A stretch of DNA of 64,000 nt from Cohnella sp. SGD-V74. Its GTDB lineage: Bacteria > Bacillota > Bacilli > Paenibacillales > Paenibacillaceae. This document shows, piece after piece, positions 7,677 to 17,237 of the stretch; the first letter of the stretch is position 1, and each line of letters begins with the position of its first letter. The position numbers were made by a program, and so were the translations under genes. The notes under the pieces are model-generated. The model ran no database searches. It saw only the letters and a program-made list of their open reading frames with translations, and was not told where the DNA came from. The stretch spans positions 124,001-188,000 of the forward strand of contig NZ_PVYW01000001.1 in the NCBI RefSeq assembly GCF_003001675.1, in the 5' to 3' direction.

Positions 7677-8774
7677 TTACCGACCTACGACTTTCTGTCC
7701 CGGTGTCAAGCCGTTCAAGATTTCCGCGTCGGTCGAAGTTTGTTGTCCGACTTCCACGTCGACCTCGCGCTTGCTTCCGTCCGCTTCCGCCACTTGAACG
7801 TAAGAACGCGCTCCGATCGTCCGCAGGGCAGCCAGAGGAATGACAACCGCGTTCTCCTTGCGGTTGATAATGACGGAGATGGACAGCGGAGTTCCGCGAG
7901 TGACCTCCTCAGGCAGCTTACCGACGTCGACCAGCAAATATTTGTTGATGCTGTCCGTTTTGCCGCCGTTGTTGCCGCCGTTCTGATTGTCCGTCGAAGG
8001 AATCGGCATCTGCTTGATCTTGCCCGGAAGCTGTCCGACGTTGTTAATGTCGACCCGCACTTCCATGCCGACGGCAACCTTCTCCAGATCGTCCTTGGAC
8101 AGCTCCGCGGCGACGACGAGACTGCTCGGATTGGCGATTACGGCGACCGTGTCGTACGCTTTGACCATGTCGCCTTCTTGCACCGGCACCGATACGACCG
8201 TTCCGGAGAATGGAGAGGTCAATACCGCTTTACCGATATCCTCGCGCATATCGGCGAGTTGCTGACGCGCTTCCTCGAATTGCAGGGATTTCATCTCGAA
8301 TTCGATCGGGTCCATCTCGTCTTTCTTGCGCAGCGTTTCCTTCATCTCAAGCTCGCGCTGCTTGAAGGAAAGCTCCTGCGAGCGAAGGCTCTTCTTTAAT
8401 TCGTCGACGTCCAGCTCGGCCAGCGTCTCTCCTTCTTTGACGCTGCGGCCGGATTCTATGTAAAGCTTCTTAAGACGTTTTCCGTCCAACGTAAAATAGA
8501 CCTGCTTCTCCTGGGAGGACAGTATTTTGCCGGAACCCGACACTTTCGTTTCCAGCGTTTTCGTTACTACGTCGTACTGCGGTTTTTCGGAAATTTTCGG
8601 AAGTTGGATCGCGGACAGATCTTCCTCCTCCGGTTCGTCGGGCAGCAAGCTGCACCCCGAGAGCGCCAAAGACAATGCCAGCGCGGCGATCACTCCGGCC
8701 CTCTTGCGGCTGCGGCGTCCGTGCGCCTGACGGTCAATTGGCGACGAATACGCCGTCCACCATTTCATAGACAT
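7677..8774 (-). CDS. HlyD/MacA-like adaptor lipoprotein
   Basis: The ATG at 8774 follows GGAGGT by 8 bases, and the gene overlaps the end of the upstream ATPase by 41 bases. The N-terminus has a basic stretch, a hydrophobic segment and lipobox LSGC (Cys about residue 41). An acidic linker follows, then lipoyl/barrel-sandwich halves (KVSGSGKILS near 75 and SPFSGTVVSVPVQEGDMV near 190) around a charged coiled coil (about 115-165). A beta-barrel region and a conserved tail ending in GLTPGQKVV complete it. This is the membrane-fusion adaptor architecture that partners MacB-like permeases. Length 365 is normal. Confidence 0.82.
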   Translation of the reverse strand: MSMKWWTAYSSPIDRQAHGRRSRKRAGVIAALALSLALSGCSLLPDEPEEEDLSAIQLPKISEKPQYDVVTKTLETKVSGSGKILSSQEKQVYFTLDGKRLKKLYIESGRSVKEGETLAELDVDELKKSLRSQELSFKQRELEMKETLRKKDEMDPIEFEMKSLQFEEARQQLADMREDIGKAVLTSPFSGTVVSVPVQEGDMVKAYDTVAVIANPSSLVVAAELSKDDLEKVAVGMEVRVDINNVGQLPGKIKQMPIPSTDNQNGGNNGGKTDSINKYLLVDVGKLPEEVTRGTPLSISVIINRKENAVVIPLAALRTIGARSYVQVAEADGSKREVDVEVGQQTSTDAEILNGLTPGQKVVGR

Positions 8775-9552
8775 GGTCTGCTACCTCCATAATCGTAGGA
8801 TCGTGCGTCGTCATGCAGAGCGAGATGTTCTCGGCTGCGACGACTTCTTTGAACACCTGCATAATTTGCGCGGTCATCTGGCTGTCCAGCTCCGCCGTCG
8901 GTTCGTCCGCCAGAATGAGGCTCGGCTTGTGGGCGATCGCCTTGGCGATGGCCACCCGCTGTTGTTCTCCCCCGGAAAGCTCGAACGGACGGTGATGCAT
9001 TCTCTTGGTGAGGCCGACCAGATCCAGACAGGCTATAATTCTCTCCTTCCATTCCGAGCGCGGGGTGTTCGCCATGCGAAGAGACAATTCGACGTTCTCG
9101 TAAGCGGACAATAAGGGCATCAAGGCGAACGCCTGGAAAATAAAGCCGATATCCTTGCGGCGCACGACGGTGCGCTTGTCGTCATCCCACTTGTGGAACG
9201 GACGGTCCTTGAAAAATATTTCTCCCTTCGTCGGCGTGTCCAGTCCGCCCATCAGATTCATCAGCGTCGTCTTACCCGAGCCCGAGCGACCTCTCAACAT
9301 AACGAGCTGGGACGGATAGAGATTGAGATTGATTCCTTTGAGCACCTTGATTTTCTGGCTTCCGACGTCGAAGGATCGTTCCACGTTGCGCACGGACAAG
9401 ATCGGTTCGTTCGCGACCAGGCGTTCACTTTTGGACGCTTCAGCTGCAGCCTCCGTATCCTTGGCCTGCGCCTTCTCGGACGGTTTCGTCAAATCTTCTC
9501 TCTGTTCGCCTGACTTCTCAGCCGTGGACCCCCGACTTAGCCATGACAGCAT
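8734..9552 (-). CDS. ABC transporter ATP-binding protein (MacB/LolD class)
   Basis: The ATPase of 272 residues opens with about 50 polar, Ala/Glu/Lys-rich residues that look disordered. Walker A GRSGSGKT lies at 88-95, signature LSGGEQQR at 192-199, Walker B LILADEP near 210 and H-loop TTHDP near 250. It heads a five-gene leftward operon with adaptor, FtsX permease, second ATPase and solute-binding lipoprotein. Two different ATPases in one operon suggest a heterodimeric nucleotide-binding pair serving the single permease. Confidence 0.87.
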   Translation of the reverse strand: MLSWLSRGSTAEKSGEQREDLTKPSEKAQAKDTEAAAEASKSERLVANEPILSVRNVERSFDVGSQKIKVLKGINLNLYPSQLVMLRGRSGSGKTTLMNLMGGLDTPTKGEIFFKDRPFHKWDDDKRTVVRRKDIGFIFQAFALMPLLSAYENVELSLRMANTPRSEWKERIIACLDLVGLTKRMHHRPFELSGGEQQRVAIAKAIAHKPSLILADEPTAELDSQMTAQIMQVFKEVVAAENISLCMTTHDPTIMEVADHVYEMVDGVFVAN

Positions 9553-9576
9553 TCATCTTCCTCCCTTGCCAATCTC

Positions 9577-9610
9577 TTCAATGATTATAACGAGGCGTCT
9601 ATCTGAAAAG
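9577..9610 (-). promoter_or_regulatory. Candidate promoter of the ABC operon
   Basis: On the minus strand TATAAT (9585-9590) lies about 35 bases before the first ATPase ATG. The -35 region (ACTTTT at 16 bases) is weak. This divergent gap also serves glnS. Confidence 0.35.
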
Positions 9611-9786
9611 TTACTGAAAAAATTAAATCTTTATCATTTTTTTAGGAGAAATATACCCGATCGTGCGTCCGCCCAATCGACGAGACCCGACATTTTTCCG
9701 TTTTTTCGCTTAGCCCTTTATAAGAAGCCGCCTTTTTGTGTATTATTAGAGGATATAACGATTTATTGCGAGGAAGGTTGGTCACC

Positions 9787-11439
9787 TTGGAAACTAAGAC
9801 GTCGTCATCGAACTTTATTCGGAACATCGTATCCGAAGATATCGCTTCGGGAAAAGTGAAAGAGATCGTCACCCGGTTCCCTCCCGAGCCGAACGGTTAT
9901 TTGCACATCGGTCACGCCAAATCGATCTGCCTGAACTTCGAGCTCGCCGACGAGTTCAAAGGAAGAACGAATCTGCGGTTCGACGACACGAATCCCGTCA
10001 AGGAAGACGTGGAATACGTAGAGTCGATCAAAAAGGATGTCGAGTGGCTCGGCTTCAAGTGGGACGGGTTGTTCTTCGCGTCGGACTATTTCGGAGAAAT
10101 GTACGAGCGCGCCGCTCTCCTTATCCGCAAAGGCTTGGCCTACGTCGACGACCAGTCCGCGGATCAAATCCGCGAAGCTCGCGGAACGCTCACTTCTCCC
10201 GGAACCGAGAGCCCTTATCGGAACCGCTCTGTCGAGGAGAACCTCGACTTGTTCCGCCGCATGAAGGAAGGCGAGTTCGCCGACGGGGAAAAGGTGCTGC
10301 GCGCCAAGATCGACATGGCTTCCCCGAACGTCAACCTGCGCGATCCCGTGCTGTACCGGGTCGTGCATGCTCATCATCACAATACCGGCGACGCTTGGTG
10401 CATCTATCCGATGTATGCTTTCGCTCACCCGCTTGAAGACGCCATCGAAGGCGTGACGCACTCGATCTGCACGCTGGAGTTCGAGGATCAGCGCCCGTTC
10501 TACGATTGGGTCGTCCGCGAATGCGAAATGCCTTGGGTACCGCACCAATACGAATTCGCTCGTCTGAACATCACCAATACCGTCATGAGCAAAAGAAAGC
10601 TCAAGCTCCTCGTCGACGAGAAAAAAGTGGACGGCTGGGACGATCCCCGCATGCCGACGATTTCCGGCTTGCGCCGCAAAGGCTATACGCCGGAAGCGAT
10701 CCGCGCTTTCTGCCGCGAGATCGGCGTCGCGAAGAGCTACGGCGTCGTGGACGAGCGGATGCTGGAGCATTTTATCCGTGAGGATTTGAAGCTCAAAGCG
10801 CTGCGGACGATGGCCGTTCTGGCCCCGCTGAAAGTCGTCATCACGAACTATCCCGAAGGCGAGACGGAATGGCTGGACGCCGAGAATAATCCCGAGAACC
10901 CGGAGATGGGTCACCGCAAAATTCCGTTCTCCAGAGAGATCTACATTGAACGGGACGATTACATGGATAACCCGCCTCCGAAATATTTCCGGCTGTTCCC
11001 GGGCAACGAAGTACGCCTCAAGCACGCGTATTTCATCAAATGCGAGGAAGTCATCCATGATTCGGAAGGCAACGTCGTCGAGCTTCGCTGCACGTATGAT
11101 CCCGAGACGAAGAGCGGCTCCGGCTTTACCGGACGCAAAGTAAAAGGAACGCTCCATTGGGTGGACGCTTCGCATGCGGTGCCTGCCGAGTTCCGTCTGT
11201 ACGAGCCGCTCATCTCCGACGAGTCCGAGGAAGAGGGGCAATCGTTCCTCGACCATCTGAATCCGAACTCCCTTCAAGTGCTGAAGGGCTTCGTGGAGCC
11301 GGATATGAAGGAAGCTTCCGGAGGGGACAAATTCCAATTTTTCCGTCACGGGTACTTTAACGTAGACCCTAAGGATTCCGCCCCGGATAAGCCCGTCTTT
11401 AACCGCATCGTGTCTTTGAAAAGCTCGTTCGAAGTGTAA
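9787..11439 (+). CDS. glnS: Glutaminyl-tRNA synthetase
   Basis: The class I synthetase attaches glutamine to tRNA-Gln. [16 protein letters not shown] holds the HIGH motif, and VMSKRKL is the KMSKS loop. RFDDTNP and the C-terminal anticodon-binding beta-barrels ([20 protein letters not shown] onward) are present. I place the start at TTG 9787, 9 bases after AGGAAGG. The frame is open upstream to 9736, but no ribosome site supports that. The 550-residue length is standard. Most Firmicutes use GatCAB with a non-discriminating GluRS, so GlnRS is patchy there and probably acquired, although it is known in several Paenibacillaceae. Confidence 0.95.
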   Translation: METKTSSSNFIRNIVSEDIASGKVKEIVTRFPPEPNGYLHIGHAKSICLNFELADEFKGRTNLRFDDTNPVKEDVEYVESIKKDVEWLGFKWDGLFFASDYFGEMYERAALLIRKGLAYVDDQSADQIREARGTLTSPGTESPYRNRSVEENLDLFRRMKEGEFADGEKVLRAKIDMASPNVNLRDPVLYRVVHAHHHNTGDAWCIYPMYAFAHPLEDAIEGVTHSICTLEFEDQRPFYDWVVRECEMPWVPHQYEFARLNITNTVMSKRKLKLLVDEKKVDGWDDPRMPTISGLRRKGYTPEAIRAFCREIGVAKSYGVVDERMLEHFIREDLKLKALRTMAVLAPLKVVITNYPEGETEWLDAENNPENPEMGHRKIPFSREIYIERDDYMDNPPPKYFRLFPGNEVRLKHAYFIKCEEVIHDSEGNVVELRCTYDPETKSGSGFTGRKVKGTLHWVDASHAVPAEFRLYEPLISDESEEEGQSFLDHLNPNSLQVLKGFVEPDMKEASGGDKFQFFRHGYFNVDPKDSAPDKPVFNRIVSLKSSFEV

Positions 11440-11449
11440 AAATAGCAGA

Positions 11450-11490
11450 ACTCCCGGCTTCCTTGTTCAGGAACCCCGGGAGTCTTTTGT
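11450..11490 (+). terminator. Terminator of glnS
   Basis: The perfect stem ACTCCCGG/CCGGGAGT with an 18-base loop is followed by CTTTTGTT. It lies 10 bases past the glnS stop. Confidence 0.75.
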
Positions 11491-11508
11491 TAAGGAGGAT
11501 TCGTATCG

Positions 11509-12804
11509 ATGAAAATCGCCATCTCCAACCGCGGAGTGTTGCTGGGAATTTGTTGTCTGCTTGCGATTCTGGTCGTCGGATGTTCGCGCGGCTCGGGCAA
11601 TCCTGACGCTTCCCCTGCTCCCTCTGCTCCGACGGAACAGCAACCGCCTGCAGCGTCGTCGCCTTCCGGCAGCGCATCCCCGGAAACAACGCCGCCGGCG
11701 GAAGAAAATCCGGTCGAACTGTTGTTGGAACACATGACATTAGAGGAGAAAATCGGCCAGGTGATCGTTGCCGGCATCGATGGAACGAAGATCGATGAGA
11801 AGATGAAGAAGCTCATTGATGAGCAGCACGTCGGAGGCTTGATTTGGTACAAGGACAACTTCTCCGACTTGAGCGGCTCGGTCCAGCTCGTCAACGCTCT
11901 TAAGCAGGCGAACGGGGGCAATCCGCTCCCCCTCTTCATGAGCGTCGATCAGGAAGGCGGGAAAGTCAGCCGGCTGCCCAAAGATTTCACGGCTATGCCG
12001 GACGCGGTCAAAGTCGGACGCACCGGAAAGCCTGAATTGGCTCAGGAGATGGGCGCCTTGCTGTCCGACGAACTGCGATTAATGGGCTTCAACATGAACT
12101 TTGCACCCGTTCTCGACGTGAACAGCAACCCCGCCAACCCGGTCATCGGCAGTCGGGCGTTCGGCAGCGACGCCGATCTCGTCGCCAGCATGGGCGTCGC
12201 CGTCATGCAAGGGCTTCAGCAAGGCGGAACGGTTGCCGTCGTCAAGCATTTTCCCGGCCATGGGGATACGTCCGTCGACTCTCACCTGGAGCTTCCTTCC
12301 GTACACAAAACGACCGCGGACCTGGAAAAGCTTGAGTGGATTCCGTTCCAAGCGGCCATCAAGGAGGGGGCAGACGCGGTGATGATCGCGCATATCCTAT
12401 TCCCTTCGATCGATCCCGACTCTCCGTCGTCGCTGTCCAAAACCGTCATCACCGACCTGCTGCGCGACCGGCTCGGCTACGACGGCGTCGTCATTACGGA
12501 CGACATGACAATGGGCGCCATCGCCCGCAACTACGGCATCGAGGACGCCTCGCTCCAGTCGTTTCTGGCCGGCAGCGATCTCATCCTCGTCGCCCACGGC
12601 TACGACACGGCCCGCAAAGTATACGACAAGCTGCTCTCCGCGGCCAAATCCGGAGAAATTTCCGAATCCCGCCTCAATGAAAGCTTGCGTCGAATCATCG
12701 CCTTAAAACTGAAGTACAAGCTATCCGACGAATCAATCCCGATCCCGTCCGCTAACGATCTCCCCAACGACGAAATCAGCCAGTGGCTCAAACGTCTGCA
12801 GTAG
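11509..12804 (+). CDS. nagZ: Beta-N-acetylhexosaminidase (GH3) lipoprotein, NagZ-like
   Basis: GH3 enzymes of this type release N-acetylglucosamine from muropeptide fragments. The protein (431 aa) starts with a lipoprotein signal (lipobox VVGC, Cys about residue 24), a Pro/Ser/Ala linker, and then the (beta/alpha)8 domain. The catalytic signature VAVVKHFPGHGDTSVDSH lies near residue 245 and supplies the His of the His-Asp dyad. FMSVDQEGG and VITDDMTMGAI are further family blocks. AAGGAGGA precedes the ATG. No second GH3 domain is present, so it matches the short, one-domain NagZ/YbbD class. Confidence 0.88.
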   Translation: MKIAISNRGVLLGICCLLAILVVGCSRGSGNPDASPAPSAPTEQQPPAASSPSGSASPETTPPAEENPVELLLEHMTLEEKIGQVIVAGIDGTKIDEKMKKLIDEQHVGGLIWYKDNFSDLSGSVQLVNALKQANGGNPLPLFMSVDQEGGKVSRLPKDFTAMPDAVKVGRTGKPELAQEMGALLSDELRLMGFNMNFAPVLDVNSNPANPVIGSRAFGSDADLVASMGVAVMQGLQQGGTVAVVKHFPGHGDTSVDSHLELPSVHKTTADLEKLEWIPFQAAIKEGADAVMIAHILFPSIDPDSPSSLSKTVITDLLRDRLGYDGVVITDDMTMGAIARNYGIEDASLQSFLAGSDLILVAHGYDTARKVYDKLLSAAKSGEISESRLNESLRRIIALKLKYKLSDESIPIPSANDLPNDEISQWLKRLQ

Positions 12805-12929
12805 CACGCTGCCTCGAATTGGGTCTGACGCTTTACGGTCTGCCCCATACGGTCTATCTCTTCCGCCACTTAACGGACCGGCGCTTAGGTCCGACGCCAT
12901 AGGGTCTGCCATCACTTGAATAGCACGCA

Positions 12930-12986
12930 AGGTCTGCCGCTGCTGAACGGTATTTTCCCTCTCCGGTCGGCAGACCTCCTTTTTTC
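12930..12986 (+). terminator. Candidate terminator after nagZ
   Basis: GGTCTGCCG (12931-12939) pairs with CGGCAGACC (12968-12976), and CTTTTTT-type thymines follow. The loop of about 28 bases is long. It lies 125 bases past the nagZ stop. Confidence 0.5.
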
Positions 12987-12990
12987 GTAC

Positions 12991-13201
12991 CTATGGCCAT
13001 TATCCCGTTCACTCAGAATAACCGGTCCGACAACCTCTCTCTATTTTGACGCTTACGACCACTATCCCTTTCACTCAGAAACAGGAGGTAAATGACTTCC
13101 TTCCTCTGTGTCTTCTGCCCATTATCCCGTTCGCTCAGAACAGTCCGGCAGAGAACTTCCTTCTTTCTGTACCTTATATCCATTATCCCATTCACTCAGA
13201 A
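12991..13201 (+). repeat. Intergenic repeat family, locus 1 left array (4 copies, 60-bp period)
   Basis: Four copies of a 30-bp motif start at 12991, 13051, 13111 and 13171. The best-kept part is CCATTATCCC, then 5 variable bases, then CTCAGAA. Spacers of 30 bp between copies resemble each other only loosely (CTTCC/CTTTCTGT-like). All copies read rightward. The array lies between the converging nagZ and ABC-2 permease genes, where no gene is expected. Confidence 0.85.
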
Positions 13202-13400
13202 ATGGTATCGTCCGAAGTAGTCGCTATCCGCAACTCCATGTTTCTCTTTCCAATTCCATAGGCGTTTCTGCTCAAGGCTGATTTCCATTTTCTTCAGAAG
13301 GTAGCATAAACAAAAGAGTAAACGATCTTTGAATCTCGGAGACATTTCCCATAGCTACGCTAGTCAGAAAGTCAGATATTCATCAACAAAAAAACGAGTT
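13202..13400. other. Gap between the two halves of repeat locus 1
   Basis: About 200 bases lie between inward-facing repeat arrays. I see no open frame with a ribosome site, no tRNA and no clear hairpin terminator here. Confidence 0.5.
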
Positions 13401-13490
13401 CTGAGACATGGGGATAATGGCCATAGGAGCGCTGAGCTACCTGCAACGTGGGCGAGAGCCTGAGGCATGGGGATAATGGCCATAGGTGGG
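13401..13490 (-). repeat. Intergenic repeat family, locus 1 right copies (2, inverted)
   Basis: Two copies in the opposite orientation start at 13401 and 13460 (plus strand CTGAG, variable bases, GGGGATAATGGCCATAGG). They are 59 bp apart and face the left array at 12991-13201. Together the locus is an inverted pair of arrays about 100-200 bp apart, close to the 3' end of the ABC-2 permease gene. Confidence 0.85.
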
Positions 13491-13595
13491 GAAATGGGGA
13501 CAAAACAAGAAGAAAGGCCTGCAAGGACCAGATCGAGAAGCGCTTAAGATGCGCCGGCGATCGGGTCCCGCAAGCCTTGGTGAATGCCTGTAAGA

Positions 13596-14711
13596 CTAGC
13601 GAACCTCTATTTTGGTTTTGCGGTAGATCAGTACGCCGAGGGCGAAGGCGACGATGCCCCATGCGCCGAGAATGCCGATGCCTGCCCAGAAGTCGGCGGA
13701 AGCGATGCCGCTGCCGTACACCATGCCGTCGCGAATGCCGTTGACGAAGTAAGTCAGCGGAAGCACCTGCGATACGGGAACGAGCCATTCCGGGAAGCCG
13801 CTCGTCGGGAAGAAAATACCGCTCAGGAACATCATCAGGAAGCTGGCGATGTTGGCCATCCCCATGTAAGCTTCGATCGATTTGCTGAAGGAAGAGAACA
13901 GATAACCGAGCGCGTTAAAGGCAAGAGCTCCGACGAGGAAGCCTACGATAAGCGTCGGGAAGTCCAAGTGGAGCTTGGCCCCGAACCCGAATACGCCGAT
14001 CAGGGACAGAATGACGATCTGCACGATGCCCAGTATGAAACGCACCATCATGCCGCCCACTCCGAACAGCCCCATTTTCACCGGAGTGAGTCTCAGCCTT
14101 TTCAGCAAGCCTTTCCTTCTCATTTCTACCATATCCACCATGCCGAACAGTCCGCCCTGCGCCACCGCAAGCGCGATCATCCCCGTCAGCAGGAAGTCGA
14201 CGTAGCTCAGATCCTCGCTGCCGCTCGATACGGCGGTCGTTTCTACCGAGAATGTCGGCGTTACGCCGGCCACTTGGTAGTTCGTCTGCTGCACGAACTT
14301 GTCCAGAATGCCCGCGATGGCTTGAGTCGTCGCGCTTCTCTCATTCTCCTTGTTAACGATGATTCCGAGCGTAGTCTCGTTCTCTCCAGGCAAAACGATG
14401 ACGGCGTCGACATCTTTGTCCTTAACCCATTCGTCCGCTTCTTCCGCCGTGATCGGCTGCTCCGACTTCCATTCGAGAACCGGCACCTGGCGCAAGTAAC
14501 CCTCCAGCATATCCGATGCTTCGGTTGCGCTCGGCTTCACGACTGCGATTTTCGCTTTGAAGTCGCTGCCGCCGCCCCCGCCGAAAATCACCATAAAAAT
14601 GACCATCAAAATAATCGGGAAGAAGAGATTCCAAAACCAGACCTGCTTTTCCCGAAACATCATTTTAAGCTGCGCTCCGAACAATTTGCCGAGCTGTTTG
14701 CCGTTGCTCAC
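13596..14711 (-). CDS. ABC-2 type transporter permease
   Basis: The start is GTG 14711 behind GGAGGG. The N-terminal helix (about 25-43, ending in a GGGGG run) is followed by an extracellular domain to about 175. Five further helices follow, with the ABC-2 signature around FLMMFLSGIFFPTSGFPEWL near residue 300 and YFVNGIRDGM shortly after. This is the standard layout of daunorubicin/linearmycin-type exporter permeases (371 aa). The ATPase gene upstream ends 1 base before it, so the two form one transcription unit. Substrate unknown; an antimicrobial or lipid-like compound is usual. Confidence 0.87.
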   Translation of the reverse strand: MSNGKQLGKLFGAQLKMMFREKQVWFWNLFFPIILMVIFMVIFGGGGGSDFKAKIAVVKPSATEASDMLEGYLRQVPVLEWKSEQPITAEEADEWVKDKDVDAVIVLPGENETTLGIIVNKENERSATTQAIAGILDKFVQQTNYQVAGVTPTFSVETTAVSSGSEDLSYVDFLLTGMIALAVAQGGLFGMVDMVEMRRKGLLKRLRLTPVKMGLFGVGGMMVRFILGIVQIVILSLIGVFGFGAKLHLDFPTLIVGFLVGALAFNALGYLFSSFSKSIEAYMGMANIASFLMMFLSGIFFPTSGFPEWLVPVSQVLPLTYFVNGIRDGMVYGSGIASADFWAGIGILGAWGIVAFALGVLIYRKTKIEVR

Positions 14712-14712
14712 C

Positions 14713-15642
14713 TTAGTCCCTCCACTCTTTGCCCGTAAAGGCGATGAATACGTCCTCGAGGCTCATCTCGCGAATGGAGACTTGCTCGACCCGATACCCT
14801 TTTTCCTTCGTGAAACCGAACACTCCGTACAGCGTTTCCTCCGGCCTCACCGACCAAAGCTTCAGCGAAGAGCCGTCCAGCTCCGTGCGAACGACCGTCG
14901 AATCGCCCTTGGCGACTTGTTCCGTCTCGGCAGCGGCCGATTCTCCGTCTTGGAAGTACAGTCGGACTTCCCGTTCCTTCGTCAAACTGTCGATCAGATT
15001 GGCGGGCGAGTCGAGGGTGACGACTCTGCCTTGATCGACGATGCAGACGCGGTCGCTCAGCTTCTCCGCTTCCTCCATGTAGTGGGTCGTCAAAATCGTC
15101 GTCTTGCCCAGTTCCTTCAGCTTCAGAACGATGTCCCATATGTTGCGGCGGGCCTGCGGGTCCAGACCAGTCGTCGGTTCGTCGAGAAAAATGATTTGCG
15201 GATCGCTGATCATCGCCAGTCCGATCGCCAGACGCTGACGCTGTCCGCCGGAGAGCGACTTGACGTTTTTGCGACGGTGATCGGTCAGATTGATCATCTC
15301 CAGCACCTCGGACGACTGCTTCGAGTGCGGATAGAACGAGCCGAACAGGTCCAGGTTCTCTTCCACGGTGAGCAGATCGAACAGGGCGCTCGATTGCGGT
15401 TGAACGCCGATGATCGTTTTGATGCGGTCGGCATCCTTATCCCACGTCATCCCGCTGATCGAGATCGTTCCTCTGTCGGGCGCCTGCATGCCTTCGATCA
15501 TCTCCAGAGTCGTCGTCTTGCCTGCTCCGTTCGGACCGATGATCGTGAACACTTCCCCGTTCTCGACGGAGAAGCTGATTTCCTCTACGGCTTGCACGGA
15601 TCCGAAAGCTTTGCGCAAGCCCTTCACTTCCAGAATGGCCAC
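14713..15642 (-). CDS. ABC-2 exporter ATP-binding protein (DrrA/CcmA-like)
   Basis: The start is GTG 15642 behind AGGAGAG. Walker A GPNGAGKTT lies near residue 36, the signature LSGGQRQR near 135, Walker B IIFLDEPTTGLDPQ near 155 and the H-loop TTHYMEEAE near 190. The C-terminal 90 residues form the regulatory extension typical of DrrA-like proteins. It forms an exporter with the permease gene immediately downstream. Confidence 0.9.
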   Translation of the reverse strand: MAILEVKGLRKAFGSVQAVEEISFSVENGEVFTIIGPNGAGKTTTLEMIEGMQAPDRGTISISGMTWDKDADRIKTIIGVQPQSSALFDLLTVEENLDLFGSFYPHSKQSSEVLEMINLTDHRRKNVKSLSGGQRQRLAIGLAMISDPQIIFLDEPTTGLDPQARRNIWDIVLKLKELGKTTILTTHYMEEAEKLSDRVCIVDQGRVVTLDSPANLIDSLTKEREVRLYFQDGESAAAETEQVAKGDSTVVRTELDGSSLKLWSVRPEETLYGVFGFTKEKGYRVEQVSIREMSLEDVFIAFTGKEWRD

Positions 15643-15736
15643 AATTGCACTCTCCTTTTTTTGCCAAACCTCTTAAGATAATCCCATTGTAACCGAAGAG
15701 AAGGAGCCGTTCGACGGTCCCGGGCACGCTTTTGAC

Positions 15737-15754
15737 CTCGGTCTCGAGACCGAG
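15737..15754. repeat. 18-bp perfect palindrome
   Basis: CTCGGTCTCGAGACCGAG is its own reverse complement. It lies between the ABC-2 ATPase start and the pyrE terminator, about 95 bases upstream of the ATPase GTG, where an operator would be expected. Confidence 0.6.
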
Positions 15755-15762
15755 TAATCGAC

Positions 15763-15800
15763 AAAAAGGCGACCCTCCCACGGGAGAGCCGCCAGTCGCC
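15763..15800 (-). terminator. Terminator of the pyr operon
   Basis: On the minus strand GGCGAC pairs across an inner CTCTCCC/GGGAG stem and is followed by TTTTTG. It lies 15 bases past pyrE. Confidence 0.75.
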
Positions 15801-15814
15801 GATCGTTATATCGC

Positions 15815-16462
15815 TTACTTGCCGAACGCTTGGGGGTTTTCGCGCCAAGATTTCAGCAGGCTGACGTCGGATTCGCTAATCGTGCCGCGTCTAAGCGCTT
15901 CGTCGACGAGCGCCGAATAGTTCGACAGCGTCTTCAGCTCGACGCCTTCTTCGCTGAAAGCTTGCTCGGCCAGAGCGAACTGGTAAGTGAAAATCGCCAG
16001 CACTCCCTGTACGTCTCCGCCTGCTTCCATGACGGCCAGCGCCGCTTTAAGCGAGCTGCCGCCGGTGGAGATCAAGTCCTCGATGACGACGACCTTCTGT
16101 CCGTCTTTGATCAAGCCTTCGATCTGATTTTGCTTGCCGTGGCCCTTCGCCTTGTCGCGAATGTAGGCCATCGGAAGGTTCAGCTTCTGCGCGACCCACG
16201 CGGCATGCGGAATGCCCGCGGTCGCCGTGCCGGCGATCACTTCGGTGTCCGGGTAATGCGTGCGAATGAGCGTCGCGAAGCCTTCGGCGATCGCGTCGCG
16301 GATGTCCGGATAGCTCATCGTGAGCCGATTGTCGCAATAGATCGGGGATATGATCCCGGAAGTCCAAGTGAACGGGTCGTTCGGACGCAGGGCGACCGCC
16401 CCGATGTCCAGCAGATTGCCCGCGATAACGGCCGGCAGCTGCTCTACGGAATATTGGCTCAT
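15815..16462 (-). CDS. pyrE: Orotate phosphoribosyltransferase
   Basis: The enzyme joins orotate to PRPP to give OMP, the fifth step of UMP synthesis. The PRPP loop [15 protein letters not shown] lies near residue 115, and the flexible-loop lysine segment [15 protein letters not shown] near 95. Length 215 is usual. The gene overlaps pyrF by 4 bases (ATGA), so the two are translationally coupled. It is the last gene of the operon and is followed by a terminator. Confidence 0.96.
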   Translation of the reverse strand: MSQYSVEQLPAVIAGNLLDIGAVALRPNDPFTWTSGIISPIYCDNRLTMSYPDIRDAIAEGFATLIRTHYPDTEVIAGTATAGIPHAAWVAQKLNLPMAYIRDKAKGHGKQNQIEGLIKDGQKVVVIEDLISTGGSSLKAALAVMEAGGDVQGVLAIFTYQFALAEQAFSEEGVELKTLSNYSALVDEALRRGTISESDVSLLKSWRENPQAFGK

Positions 16463-17199
16463 GATTCGGTCATCTCCTTCAAAATGTTGTCCAGCGCTTC
16501 AGACGACGATTCGGCGGCCGTAATCGGCCGTCCGATGACGAGATAATCGGTGCCGCCTGCCACCGCGTCGCGAGGCGTCGTAATACGCGATTGGTCTCCT
16601 GCATCCGCTCCGCGCGGACGAATTCCCGGCGTCACGGTAATAAAGCCGTCTCCGCAAGCTTGCTTGATCGCTCGAACTTCCAACGGGGAGGCGACGACGC
16701 CCTGCAGGCCTGCTGCTTGCGCCAGCTTGGCATAATGGACGACGGCGTCCTCCAGCCCGCCGGGAATGCCGATCTCGTCGTTTAACACGCGCTGGCTCGT
16801 GCTCGTGAGCTGCGTCACCGCGATGACGAGCGGAGCGCGCTCGGCGTCGCCCGCCTCCAATGCATCCCGCACGCCTTCGGCAGCGGCGCTCATCATCGCC
16901 AGCCCTCCGGCTCCATGGACGTTAAACAAATCCACGCCAAGTCTGGCGATGCTTCTCGCTCCACCGCGAACGGTGTTCGGGATGTCGTGCATTTTCAGAT
17001 CGAGGAAGATGCGGAAGCCTCTGCTCTTCAGTTCCCGGACGATCTCCGGTCCTGCCGCGTAGAACAGCTCCATGCCCACCTTCATCCAACAGCCGGAGCC
17101 TTGCAGTTGATCGGCCAGCTCCACGGCGGCTTTCGCGTCGGGCTTGTCGAGCGCGACCATGATTTTGCCTGCCGCCTCATTGCGGGATAGCAATGTCAC
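16459..17199 (-). CDS. pyrF: Orotidine-5'-phosphate decarboxylase
   Basis: The enzyme converts OMP to UMP. Type I family signature ALDKP near the N-terminus and [13 protein letters not shown] near residue 60 hold the catalytic Asp-Lys-Asp network. [15 protein letters not shown] near 185 is the phosphate-binding part. The start is GTG 17199 with GGAGGA 7 bases before. pyrK and pyrD, usual upstream neighbours in Bacillus, are absent; carB lies 80 bases upstream. Confidence 0.96.
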   Translation of the reverse strand: MTLLSRNEAAGKIMVALDKPDAKAAVELADQLQGSGCWMKVGMELFYAAGPEIVRELKSRGFRIFLDLKMHDIPNTVRGGARSIARLGVDLFNVHGAGGLAMMSAAAEGVRDALEAGDAERAPLVIAVTQLTSTSQRVLNDEIGIPGGLEDAVVHYAKLAQAAGLQGVVASPLEVRAIKQACGDGFITVTPGIRPRGADAGDQSRITTPRDAVAGGTDYLVIGRPITAAESSSEALDNILKEMTES

Positions 17200-17237
17200 T
17201 GTTATTCCTCCCTCTGATTGAAGTATTCATATAGAAG

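Noticed and set aside
13013..13195. Minus-strand ORF with repeated LSERDNG peptide
   Set aside because: It arises from the 60-bp period, a multiple of three. At locus 2 the same repeat has 68-70 bp spacing and no open frame, and no ribosome site is seen.
12991..13201. CRISPR-like array (30-bp repeats, 30-bp spacers)
   Set aside because: Repeats differ at many positions, spacers resemble each other, the period changes at the second locus and no cas gene is present.
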